A stretch of 64,000 nt of DNA, taken from the NCBI GenBank assembly GCA_037367405.1, contig JAZKJV010000608.1:682001-746000 (forward strand), written 5' to 3'. Below are positions 49,901 through 60,592 of this stretch, one piece after another. Position 1 is the stretch's first letter; every line of letters starts with the position of its first letter. A model generated the notes under the pieces. The model made no database searches. It was not told where the DNA came from and saw nothing but the letters and a program-made list of their open reading frames with translations. Origin of the DNA: Ottelia alismoides. Taxonomy: Eukaryota; Streptophyta; Magnoliopsida; Alismatales; Hydrocharitaceae. The position numbers and the translations under genes are program-made.

Positions 49901-50424
49901 ATTGCCGGAAATTGCTCAAAAAAAATATTTTTTTACCATTTTTTCCATAAATTAAGATCATCCGAGATGTTAAAACAACAAATAACCTACAAATGCACAC
50001 TTATATTACACATATCGACCATTTATGCCCCATATATGACATATCAGTATAGCCCATACATCACACATCTTGGTCATATCAAATATATTGATGTTAATGT
50101 TGATTGTTGATTTATAGATATTGGAAATGGATTTAATCCAAGTTCTTAAACATTAAATAACTTACAAACATACACTTAGATGACACATGTAGATCATCTA
50201 TGACCCTTATATAGCACATATCGAACATATCGTTGTTAATGCTGATTGGTGATTAATAAATATTGTAATTGGAATCAAAGTATCTATGTTAAGCACACTT
50301 AAAACACCTGTTTTGTTCATGGAAGGCAGTGAATGACATTGAGATGAGCCGTTTGATTAAAAAATTTACATAATGATTAATGAGACAATGTTTCTTTGGT
50401 TTAACGATTTGTCTATTTACATAA

Positions 50425-50748
50425 ATACAACAACAACAACAAAGCCTTTTCCCACAATTAAGTAGGGTAGGCTGCATGGATTCTATGCCTCCATTCGGAT
50501 CTATCTTGGGTCAATCTCGGGCTTATATCCAAAAAACTAAGATCCCTTGTATAGTTTCATTCCAACACTTCTTGGGCCGTCATCGCCCTCTCTTAGTCGG
50601 CTCAACATCCCAAGACTCACATTTCCTAACTGGTGCATCAGCTAGCCTTTTTTGCAAATGATTAAACAATCTTAAATGGTTTTCTCGCATCTTATCCTCG
50701 ATCAGAGCTACATCAACTTTATTTCTGATTGCATCATTCCGAAGTTAA
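50425..50748 (-). mobile_element. RTE LINE 3'-end fragment, minus orientation
   Basis: On the + strand it starts with ACAACAACAACAACAAAGCC and CCACAATTAAGTAGGGTAGG, the complement of the RTE 3' tail, and continues into degraded reverse-transcriptase C-terminal sequence. It lies in the left arm of the foldback only. Confidence 0.75.
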
Positions 50749-51495
50749 TACAATATTGTAAAAGAGATTACCTAGTCATGAGGGGTTTAGAACCAAGAGT
50801 TTCGTGGAGGGCGATGTAGGAAATATCGATATCGATATCATATCGGTCCGCCTGGTCAAAAATGATGTAAAAAGCATTTTTTCATGAATTAAGATCATCC
50901 TAGTTATTAAAATAATAAATAACATACAAATATACATTTATATGCAAGAATGAGGCGTATTTAACACAATATTACACATTATGCCGCACAAATCATTGGT
51001 TGTTAATGCTGACAGCTGAGCTGACCATTGACTGCTGAGATGTATTCTGGATATGTAATTCTAATGTGATCAGCATTAGACTTATTTGCATCTCCACTGC
51101 CAAAGAGGGCGAAGTCCACCAATTGAAGAATCGCCGTATGTACCCCCTTGTAGCATCATACCCTACCAAACGGGGGTCTCGCTGTAGCATCATACACCTG
51201 TTTTGTCCATACGACTATTCTTCAAGTGGTGGACTTCACCCTCTTTGGCAATAGAGACGAAAATAAGTCTAATGCTGATCAAGTTAGAATCACAGGTCCA
51301 TAATACATCTCAGCAGTCAACAGTCAGTTCAGTTGTCTACATTATCAACAAGCGATTTGTGCGATATAATGTGCATTAGTGTGCTAAATACACATCGTTT
51401 TTGCATATAAATGTATATTTATATGTTATTTATTATTTTAATAACTAGGATGATCCTAATTCATGAAAAAAATCGCTTTTTATGCCATTTTCGAC

Positions 51496-51649
51496 CAGTG
51501 GCATAAATAGTGTAGGGTTCAAATCCCTCCTTGTGGGGGTTGCGTTAGGTAGTTGACAACCAACATAAAAAACAGTCGTATCTTTCAACATGGATTTGAT
51601 CAAGAATCCATGTAGTCGACCCTACTTATAGTGGGAGAAGGCTTCACCA
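51496..51649 (+). mobile_element. SINE (154 bp) with 19-bp target duplication
   Basis: Perfect duplication TTTTTATGCCATTTTCGAC at 51477-51495 and 51650-51668. The body has a B-box-like GTTCAAATCCC and a 3' part CAAGAATCCATGTAGTCGAC followed by CCTACTTATAGTGGG, resembling the 3' end of the RTE LINE. The 5' part is shorter than the copy at 53553, so it is probably 5' truncated. Confidence 0.85.
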
Positions 51650-51877
51650 TTTTTATGCCATTTTCGACTATGCGGACCGATACGATATCAATATCAATAT
51701 TTCCTATCTTGCACTCCACGGAACTCTTGGTTCGAAATCCCTCATGACTAGGTAATCTCTTTTACAATATCGCATTAATTTACATTTTTTTAGTTTATTT
51801 TTGCGCTTAGATAATCTTTATCCCGAAGAAACATTGCCTCGTTAATCATGCCATTCACTATCTTCCATGAACAAAAC

Positions 51878-52070
51878 CAAGGCCCTAAATGTCGGTTTCG
51901 GTCACCATTTCGGTATCGACCAAAACAGAATTTCAATGGAATTTCGACCGAAATTTCGGTCATTTTTTGTACTAGGACCCCCATATTTCGGTCATTTCGG
52001 TCGAATTTCTATTTCGACTGGATATCAATATTCGACAGAAATTCGACCGAATTTCGCTGAAATTTGAGGC
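51878..52070. mobile_element. ~193-bp MITE-like insert in the right foldback arm
   Basis: Flanked by a 13-bp direct repeat CCATGAACAAAAC (51865-51877, 52070-52082, sharing the boundary base). Ends CAAGGCCCTAAAT and AATTTGAGGCC are inverted relatives; the interior repeats TTTCGGTC/GACCGAAAT. Absent from the matching position of the left arm. Confidence 0.7.
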
Positions 52071-52556
52071 CATGAACAAAACATGTGTTCGAAGTGTGCT
52101 TAACTTATCTACTTTGATTCGAATTCCAATATTTATTTATCACCGATCAACATTAGCAACGATATGTTCAACATGACCCATATGTGCTATATAAGGGTCA
52201 TAGATGATCTATATATGTCATATATGTGTATATTTGTAAGTTGTTTAATGTTTAAGAACTTGGATTAAATCCATCTCCAATATCTACAAGTTAACAATAA
52301 ACATTAACATCGATATGTTCTATATGATCGATATGTGCGATATATGGGGTATAAATGATCGATATATGTGATATAAGTGTGTATTTGTAGGTTACTTGTT
52401 GTTTTAACATCTTAGATGATCTTAATTTAAAAAAAACTGTAAAAAATAACTTTTTTGAGCAATTTGTGACATTTACACCGATATCGTGGATATATCGGCG
52501 ATATATCTTGATATATCCTTTTCCGGGCGGACCGACACAATATCGATATTTCCTAC

Positions 52557-53424
52557 ACTCTATTCCTTTTTGCTTTGATTATGGACGAGTTGACTCGTCA
52601 CATTCAGGATGATATACCTTGGTGTATGTTGTTCGCCGATGATATTGTATTGATTGATGAGACAAGAGATGGAGTAAATTAGAAGCTGGAGGTTTGGAGA
52701 CATGCCTTAGAGACTAAAGGATTTCGTATAAGTAGGGGTAAGACTGAATATATGGGGTGCATATTTGATGGAAACAACCGTGAGGGATTCGAGGTGAAGA
52801 TTGGAGACGATAACATTCAGAAGAAAGATTCTTTTAGATACTTGGGATCTATTTTGCAACAAGGTGGGGAAATTTATGGGGATGTTACTCATAGAATAAA
52901 TACAGGTTGGTTCAAGTGTAAAGGAGCTTCTACTGTTCTTTGTGATAAGAAAATCCCTTTGAAAGTCTGAAAAATATTTCAAAGCGCCACGAGACCTGCT
53001 ATGCTCTATGGATCAGAATGTTGGCATGTGGATCATAGACATGTGCAAAGAATTACAGTAGCAGAAACGAAAATGTAAGGTGGATATGTGGTCATACACG
53101 AAAAGATCAGAATGAGAATGATGTGATCAGAAAGAAAATTGGTGTAGCTTCAATAGAGGATAAGATGATAGAATACCGCTTAAGATGGTTTGACAATTTG
53201 TGAAGGAGTTTGGTTGATGCACCTCTTAGAAGATGTGAGATTTAGGATGTTGAGCGGGTTAAGAGAGGTTGAGGAAGGGTCATGAAGTGTTTGGAAGGAG
53301 ACTATTCGAAGGGATCTTAGTTGTTTGGATTTAAGCCCGCGGATGACCCAAAATAGGTCTGAATGGAGGCAAAAAATCCATGCACCCGACTCTACTTAAT
53401 TGCAGGGAAGACTTTGTTGTTGTT
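52557..53424 (+). pseudogene. RTE LINE: catalytic reverse transcriptase box to 3' end
   Basis: Resumes directly after the foldback with FALIMDELTRHIQDDIPWCM, LFADDIVLIDETRDGVN (then a stop), SRGKTEYMGCIFDGN and SFRYLGSILQQGGEI; later frames show the thumb/C-terminal region and the TTG-rich tail. Confidence 0.82.
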
Positions 53425-53552
53425 ATTGATTTTTTTGTAAAATGATGAAGAACACTGACAAACCTTGTTTGTCAGGGGACAAAGACTTTTGCCCGAGGGT
53501 TTAGTACACATTATTATGAGATGGATTGTTTTTCCCATGCATACACTTGTTT

Positions 53553-53814
53553 CCATACACTTAGTGGTCGGGTGGTAGAGAAATGGACTCTCCAGAACCC
53601 ACTCCAATGGTGTCTGGTGGTAGTGCAGTGTGCTTACCACCCAAAAGGCCATTGTTCAGATTCCTCCTTGTGGGGCGTTAGGTGGCTGACAACGAACGTA
53701 AAAATAATCGGATCTTTCAACATGGATTTGAGCAAGAATCCGTGTTGCAGACCCTACTTAAACAATGGGAGAAAGCTTCGCCATTTATGACACTCGTTTT
53801 TCTTTAAAAAATTT
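53553..53814 (+). mobile_element. SINE with RTE-like 3' end, longer copy
   Basis: Flanked by ATACACTTGTTT (53541-53552, 53815-53826). The 5' part contains an A-box-like TAGTGGTCGGGTGGTAGAG and B-box-like GTTCAGATTCC, consistent with a tRNA-derived Pol III promoter; the 3' part GAATCCGTGTTGCAGACC then CTACTTAAACAATGGGAG parallels the RTE LINE tail. Probably mobilised by RTE machinery. Confidence 0.75.
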
Positions 53815-54065
53815 ATACACTTGTTTTCATTATGATTTTTTAATGTCTGCAGTATTCATCAGCTGATTATATAATATTAGAATGTGAAATTTCAATGGGA
53901 GTCTCACAACTAAATAGTCGATGTCCATCAAACCCTTGATCCTTATTTTGATGGTGTCATGGATTTTGAGGTTTCATGGTGTAGGAGGCATATGACTCGG
54001 CATGGGTTATTTTTCTTTTTTGTTCCCCTCTCCTTCCATTTTAATTGTAGAACCTCTTAATTTTG

Positions 54066-54484
54066 CATTGTTGTAAAAGTCACCTGACTGGCCCGATTAA
54101 TAGGTTCGACTGGTCTAGTCAGTGGGGTGGCCGACCGAGTATTGACCAACTCCGACTAAGTCGATTAGTTGATCAATTTTTTCTTGGAGATACCATATTT
54201 TTTTATTTTTTGTACTTTTTTTAAAGCGAATTTATTCTGATACGCTTAATGTGTTAATTTAAATCTAATCACTTCTTTTCTTTCATTATGTTAATATAAA
54301 AGATGTACAAATCTATGTAAATATATAAGAATATACATGTAAAAATGATTCATATATTTAAAATAATTAAAAATTTCAAAGCCGATTAAAACCCGACTAA
54401 ATCCGATTAGTCGCCCGACTACTGATTAGTCCTTAGTCAGTGATCCAACCGACCGAGTACCGACTACCGATTTTTGCAACCTTG
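54066..54484. mobile_element. hAT-type MITE, copy 3 (419 bp)
   Basis: CATTGTTGTAAAAGTC...GATTTTTGCAACCTTG with perfect duplication TAATTTTG (54058-54065, 54485-54492). Confidence 0.9.
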
Positions 54485-55439
54485 TAATTTTGCAAATAAC
54501 TTCACATTATTTATACAAGTAGTAAGTATAAATTTTTTATATAATAATAATCTATTATACATAATTTTTTAATCGTTGTATGTTTATTTTATACAAAATT
54601 TGATAGTTTATTTGTGATTTAGTGTAGAATATCTCTTATTCGACATCTCATAAAGATCTTTGTATTTTATGATGTAAATAATCAATAGAAACTGAATATC
54701 AAGGCATTGACCATGGCATACATAAGCTCAACATTCCACATTATAACATTAATCATTTTGAAAAAAATGCAGATATTCTATTAAAATCATAGAAGTACTA
54801 CAATTTTCTTAGAAATAATATAAAATAGTTTACAATATTCTATGATCTCCATCTCTTTAAAAATCCTTTGAGGCTTCCTCCTCCTTCACCTCCTCCTCCG
54901 TCGTTTCCTTTGCCACAATCTCCCGTCATCTTTTGGCTATCTTCAAATGTTTTTTTTGCTTCTTCTATTTGATATTCGTTCTGAATGCATTGGTACATGC
55001 GTAAGAGGATGCAACTTAGGTGATGACTTCCGTGGAGGTTCAACTGGTTGGGTAACTTGATCTCTTGTGCTTCTTACACTTGTTGACTATCGTGGTGGGT
55101 TTGACGGTGTAGACTCATTGATCCTTACTACTACTAATGGTCTTTGAGACACCTCTGGAGGCTACTATGGTATTATCATGGGAATGCCAAAGAACCGTCT
55201 CTTGAGTCTTGAAGTCGATTGTCTCAATTTGGCGAACACTGACATATATCTCGACTTGAAGAGCTTCTGAATTATATTGAGCAGGTAGTGTGAGCTGAGA
55301 GTCCAGAGTCAAATTGGCTTGGAAGACCAGTAAATGTCGATCCTGCAAACTGTGATTGCTTCGAAGCTTCTACATATCCTATAAGAATGAAATAATGCAT
55401 TATATTAAATATCACATAAGATAAACGTAATTTGTTGGA

Positions 55440-56130
55440 AAAAGTCATTCAATTAAACAAGTTGTTTCAACCTGAAGGTACAAAGCATGCTTGATCATGT
55501 TGCGACCCTACTGCGTTATATCCTACGTATCCCCATACTTGAAAGATTTACCTTATATTAAATATTACATAAATCAGACTTTAAATCTGAGAATGATATA
55601 CTTTCATAAAGAGTTTATTACGACTTGAAGCTCCAAAGTCTGGTTGCTCTTGTTAGTACCCTTGTCCGTTATATTCCGCATAAGTCATACCTAAGAGATT
55701 TTTATTATATTCAGCATTTAAGAATATACATATTGTAATTGAGAAAATTTGATAAAGAAATTATTGCAACTTGAAGTCCCAATATTTGGTTGCTCTTGTG
55801 ACAACAATTGTCCGCTATATCCCGCATAATTCATACCCAAAAGATTTACATTATGTTCAATATCTAAAAAAGTAAATATTAAATTGAATTATTGAGATAA
55901 TTAGATAAAGAGATTATTGCAACCTGAAGTTACTGTTGTTGTTGGGACTCTTCGCTATATCCCACATAGCTCATACCTAAAAGATTTGCATCATATAAAA
56001 TGAGTTGGTCAAAAGAGAATTAGCTAAATCTAAATCTACATCAAGGAATTAACGAAGCCTGATGCTCCAAAGGTATGCTGCTCTTGTGGTGGCATGTATG
56101 TCATGTCACATTGATGGAATGGATACATCA
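55440..56130 (-). repeat. Tandemly duplicated short exons of the PMD gene tail
   Basis: Five related units about 140-150 bp apart each contain, on the minus strand, a short exon encoding Y-G-Y-S/N..Q..QEQ-P/H-x-F-G-A/T-S motifs (for example MNYAGYSGQLLSQEQPNIGT and TYMPPQEQHTFGAS) followed by AG/GTTG-type donor and AT-rich intron. Some units have stops. Looks like exon-plus-intron tandem duplication. Confidence 0.65.
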
Positions 56131-56199
56131 AAGATAACATGTTGATTGTGTCATTCAAATACTTAATTGTATCTTCAATTTTTACCTTCATAGTCGATG

Positions 56200-57950
56200 A
56201 CAAATCTTTTGATTATCTAACCAGACTGTTCCTTCCTTGCGGAATCGTATCCACCTATTTAATTTATGATTCAATAAATTATTAGAATATAGTAAAAATA
56301 AAGGTAATTACATGCAACATACCGGGTGTCTTTCTATTGCCCATGTGGTTGCTAATCTATTGTAGGAGGTGGTTGCGTTTAGATCCACCTTCTTGTTATA
56401 CTCCAGTACCATTGCATGTAGACATCATTATTTGCATCCCCATGCTCAAAGACTACTGTTTGTTCTTTATCCCCAACGATCCACGCATTGTCGATGTAGA
56501 ATAGGCCAATCTAAGATGTCAGTACTTCGTATTTTATTGCGTCGAAAGATAACGTTTATCCTCTCAACAGAGGCTGAGATATGTTGTCGTATCCCAAATT
56601 GAGGCATAACATGATCCTGTAGATGTATAGCAATAACATCATAACATAGAAGTGGTACTCTACTCATCCAAATATGCTGAGCACTTTGGCAAAGTTGATG
56701 CGATTGTGCGATTTTTTCCTCGGCATAGGACGTCCAATTTATTTACATTCATTAAAAAAGAAAGACATATAATCATTCACTTGATTTTATAGACGTGATT
56801 TTTTTTTATATTTACCTGATGAACCTTATGTGTATCCATCTCGTTACGGTAAAACACAAGGGTCACAATCTGCACATTCTTGATTATCCTTGAACCTTCG
56901 CATGCCTATCCAGTTTTAGGTCAATGATATTCCTTGGATCCTCGTACGATCTCTCACAACTAGCCTTCCTATATGAACGTACTCCCATGCTCAAACCTGC
57001 ACATTATTAATATTAATCGCCATAGACAATGAGATATGTAATACCGTACATACCTATAAAATTGTGAAAAAAGGCATAAATTATGGACGTGCTTATCTTT
57101 GCGCCCATGTTTAGCTCAAAGTACATGTGTGCTAAAGCAACAATACCCCAAGCAAATTGAGCACATTCTTCCAATTCACGCAAATGGAGTAGGTATCTAT
57201 TTGAACAAATGAAGTATTATTAATGAATAGTGGTAAATCAATTGAGAACTCGATTTTAATGATTGCATATGTTTACCTAAGAGACACCATATCTCCGCTA
57301 CTATCTGCGAGAACACTGCATCCAATATGATAAAAAATTAGCACCTTCTCTATACGTGTTGCTTCTTGTTCATCTTCGATATCTAGCAGTGGATCAACAT
57401 GATTAAAGAAGGTCTCCATTATCCATGATAGCTTCAATCTTCACATTACCACTCTTAATGCGAATGGGTATAACACCTAACAAGCTTAAACATTGTATTT
57501 CCCATCCTCCTGTTGGAACATCTGGACCAGTAATAGACAAACCATCGAACTTCAACCCACTGATCAATCTCATATCCTACAATGTAACACTCACCTCTCC
57601 AAATCGAAAGTGAAAAGTATAGGTCTTAGGTCGCCATCGTTCCAGTAAACTAGTCAATAACGAATAGTCCATATGTACCCTTCTCATTTCACTACACATG
57701 AGAATCCTGATAATTCTAACAGTTGCTCCATCACTATACTCTTCTTTTGAAGAATTTCATTGAGGCATCTCATTGTGTTTTATAAATCGAATCTACAAGA
57801 AAAGAGTTCATTACTTCCCTAATATACAACATAGTGTCAATTTAAATACTTACCGAACTGGTAGGCTGCGAAGACCGATGCTCACTCTACATATATAATA
57901 CAGATGCATCTACCAAACCATGTAATCTGTCCATGTGTGCCACCTACATT
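56200..57950 (-). pseudogene. Plant mobile domain (PMD/MAIN-like) gene remnant
   Basis: Minus-strand exons carry SLLTSLLERWRPKTYTFHFR followed by FGEVSVTL-stop-DMRLISGLKFDGLSITGPDV (the PMD signature, with a CAG-to-TAG-like stop), then IEKVLIFYHIGCSVLADSSG, YLLHLRELEECAQFAWGIVALAH and RVPLLCYDVIAIHLQDHVMP followed by QFGIRQHI. These correspond in order to the ~350-residue PF10536-type domain found in MAIN/MAIL1 proteins and in transposons. Splice-site-like GTAAAC/AG borders separate the blocks. Decayed. Confidence 0.8.
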
Positions 57951-58880
57951 TTACAAGCTACTAGGGTGCATACCCGCGCTTCGCGGCATGGCGGTGAGCG
58001 GCGGGGCGGTGAGCAATGAACAAATTAATAAAGTAGAAAATTAATGTGAATTCAAAATTTATTTGTAGAAGGCTAAGTTAATAAAATAAAAAATATAGAA
58101 GATAAGTTTAAAATTTTATGGCTAGTAATGAATTATTAGACATTTGAACACAATACCATGTATGCAATCAGTCAATAGATATATGATATATTTAATTAAA
58201 ATTGACCTTATCATACATAAAACTTAATTAATTCTTGAGAATAATAGATAGGTATCTTTTATAGGTAGGGTATGCTAGAAAACATGGAAAGAAGTAGTAA
58301 TTTTTAATTTTATCAGCATTAATGAGTTATCATATGATAGAGTGTTGCGGGGAATCTCGTGAAGGTAGTAAGAAGTATAATTGAAAAAATAATGAGTAAA
58401 AAAGTGCTCAATTTCAAATGATATTAAGGGATATTTAGTAAAAAATTTATACTACATCGTCATGTTAGTTTTCATTTTAGTTTGGAAGTCAGTAATAGTT
58501 AAGTGAAGCATCGTTGTCCATTAATAGTAAAAGGTAAAGTAAATCATAATAATTTATGTTATAGTAATATTAAAAAATAGAATGTTAATAATAATGTTCC
58601 TTGTAAAGAAAATATTGAGTGAAACTTTTGGTAAAGCATATATATTTGTAGCATTATATTGGCAACTGCAGTCAAAAAGAGAACATTTTGTTTCCTATGC
58701 AAATCATTCAGATGGAATGAATCATGATACTGTAGAAATAAATAAAATAGATGACTACCTAACAAAAGAAATATTTCAACATATATTACTATCAAATTAG
58801 GGATAGGACAGAGACAGAAAATATTAAATCACCAAAATATGAGGTAAATACCTTAAAAAATGAGTATGAAGGTATCGTAT

Positions 58881-59244
58881 AGGGGTTGATGGGCCAACAT
58901 GGCTGCCCCGTCCCATTTTGGGGTAAATTTTTTTATTTTTTTTGAAAAATATCATCATGTATATTCATCCCTATATCCCTCCTATATGCCATTCGAATTT
59001 CGTCGGAAACAGATACTCCTACGACCTCCATCCAGACAGAGTCGATTTAAAAAATCCTGTGACCGTTAAAAAAATGATGTTTGGATGGAGGCCGTAGGAG
59101 TCTCTATTTCTGACGAAATTCGAATGACATATAGGAGGGATATAAGGATGAATATACATGGTGATATTTTTCTAAAAAAATAAAAAAAATTTTGCGAAAA
59201 ATGAGATGGAGGCAGCCATGTTGGCTACCCCTAAGGGCAGCCCC
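58881..59244. mobile_element. Long-hairpin MITE inside the Helitron
   Basis: Two ~170-bp arms are inverted copies: AACATGGCTGCC / GGCAGCCATGTT, TATATTCATCCCTATATCCC / GGATATAAGGATGAATATA, CATTCGAATTTCGTCGGAAA / GACGAAATTCGAATG, with a ~15-40 bp centre. Non-coding; would form a long RNA hairpin if transcribed. Confidence 0.8.
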
Positions 59245-59323
59245 ATTTTTCCGTAATGTATACCAGTAATAATATTTTCTCACAATAATGCTCAAATAAA
59301 TAACAATTGTAGCGTTATAAGAT

Positions 59324-59748
59324 ATGGATAAGCGTCTCTTCCTCTCCGCAATAACCGTCGTGTTTAAATGCTTGAGAAGTTGTTATCCTTCCATAGGCTG
59401 GAGCCTCCTCCTAGAGCAAGATACCCACGCTCAGATGGCCTCCGCAATGTGCCTCGCTGCCGCAATCGATCCGACTTCCAATGCATATCTGGCACCGCAT
59501 CTGCAGAGGCTTATCCCTCGCCTGGTGAAGCTTGCACGCAGCGATGCCTTCAAGGCAAAGCTCACTTTGCCATAGCTAATCGGCACCTTTGTAGCCGCCG
59601 GGGGTACCTCTTCCTTGACAATTACCTCTTGGAGATGTTGAGGAGCGAGGACGGGGCCACCACCCACCGGGAGGGCTGCAACGAAGGCTCTATCGTGCAT
59701 GGCCTTCCCATTATTCCCAACAGCCAACCTTCACTGCCAGGAGGGTAA
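59324..59748 (+). pseudogene. TORTIFOLIA1/SPIRAL2-like HEAT-repeat gene fragment
   Basis: The frame from 59324 reads FLSAITVVFKCLRSCYPSIG, then LLLEQDTHAQMASAMCLAAA, LAPHLQRLIPRLVKLARSDA and FKAK before a stop; the shifted continuation keeps LIGT-VAAGG-like and gene-like sequence to ~59748. This matches the N-terminal HEAT region of plant microtubule-associated TOR1/SPR2 proteins (EQDP..Q.GAALCLAAAI, LLPRL.KLL.S..FKAK). Intron-less, truncated, with frameshifts; captured by the Helitron. Parental gene not in the window. Confidence 0.75.
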
Positions 59749-60592
59749 ATGTGTAACTTCGTAAAATCGTTAACCATGATACATTTTGTGGTAGGTGGAG
59801 TTGACCAGTCTTTGCTTTACTTCCCATCGTACCCATCAAGAAGGCCCTCGATAGACAAAAGGTCCTTTCTCTTTTTTTCCTACCCACGCATCTCTCTCTC
59901 CTCTATTCCCCTTCTCCCCTCACCGGAAGGACCAGAGCGATGATCCTCCCATGTAGCAGATGAAGCGTTCTGTCCTCTTTCTGTCCTCGATCTGATGACG
60001 GAGCTCCTAAGGGGGAGGTCGGTGGAGTGTGGACTCGAGTCTTCTGGTGGGGTTAGGGGAGGCGGTGGAAAGGAGGGAGGTGGTGATGGTCCTGGCGACG
60101 ACGGTGGTGGCAGTGGGGTGCACGTTGCTGCTTTGTTTGGAGGAGAGACGTGGGGAGAAAGGAGGTGATCGGAAAGAAGCAGATAACCTTGAGAAGATGG
60201 GGCGACGAAGTTGACGACGGGGCTTTGCGAAGGGGAAAGTGGAGAGGCGTAAGATATATGCATGATTACCACACGGCAATATTAAAGACAGACCATCTGT
60301 CATGCATCAGCATTACAACCGGACCATCTTCAATTAAGACAAATGAAAAACCAATGTCCACAACGGGGTAGGAATGGACAGAGAAGGATGGGGAAAGGGG
60401 AAACCGGACCATCCATTTGGCAATACATTAGGAAGCCGTGTGTCTAAAGCTTGGGGGAAAACCAGCTTTAGTATAGTAGTAGATTATGTTAATAAAAAAC
60501 AAATACTAAAATAAACAACATTTATAAAGAAATTGTTTATTAAACGATGATGATGCACTTACTTACATTTTACTTAATATATGCTTTAATTC

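Larger units (their letters stand above)
49812..52556. mobile_element. Palindromic foldback element (~1.3-kb arms), ATATCG family
   Basis: The left end TGTAGGAAATATCGATATCG and right end (complement) share an inverted repeat that continues inward for over a kilobase: matching pairs include AAGATCATCCGAGATGTTAAAA / TTTTAACATCTTAGATGATC, GAGATTACCTAGTCATGAGG on both arms, and an inner TGTAGGAAATATCGATATCG / GATATCAATATTTCCTA at 50813 and about 51712. The centre is near 51170. Arms are interrupted by an RTE 3' fragment (left), a SINE and a ~193-bp insert (right). Non-coding. No target duplication is clear. Confidence 0.75.
47640..53424 (+). mobile_element. RTE-type LINE interrupted by a palindromic foldback
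   Basis: The endonuclease begins LRICSWNIGTLTSKSMKIVD near 47808. Reverse transcriptase blocks follow: RIFIDLENAYD-type at 49700 and the catalytic CMLFADDIVLID at about 52620-52660, then SFRYLGSILQQGGEI and the C-terminal region. The 3' end has AATCCATGCACCCGACTCTACTTAATT and a TTG microsatellite tail near 53420, hallmarks of plant RTE LINEs. The reading frame is broken by many stops and by the 49812-52556 insertion, which replaced roughly 25 codons. About 120 bp at 47640 and 47710 are duplicated (ATGTAGTACAAAATTTGCGA / ATGCAGTCCAAAATTTGCAA). Confidence 0.85.
57961..60483 (-). mobile_element. Non-autonomous Helitron (2523 bp) with captured gene fragment
   Basis: On the minus strand it begins TCTACTACTATACTAAAGC (at 60483) and ends with the hairpin CCGCG-AAG-CGCGG (57986-57974), nine spacer bases and CTAG (57964-57961). 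The flanks are A before and T after, the Helitron AT target, and no target duplication is present. No Rep/helicase is encoded. It carries a long-hairpin MITE (58881-59244) and a TORTIFOLIA1-like fragment (59324-59748, opposite strand), and a G-rich segment at 60000-60250. Confidence 0.85.

Noticed and set aside
57425..57613. + strand 62-codon frame
   Set aside because: Shadow of the PMD remnant, which reads clearly on the minus strand.
60029..60272. Gly/Val-rich and Pro/Ser-rich frames in the Helitron
   Set aside because: GC-rich triplet composition on both strands; possibly captured exon sequence, but no family is recognisable.
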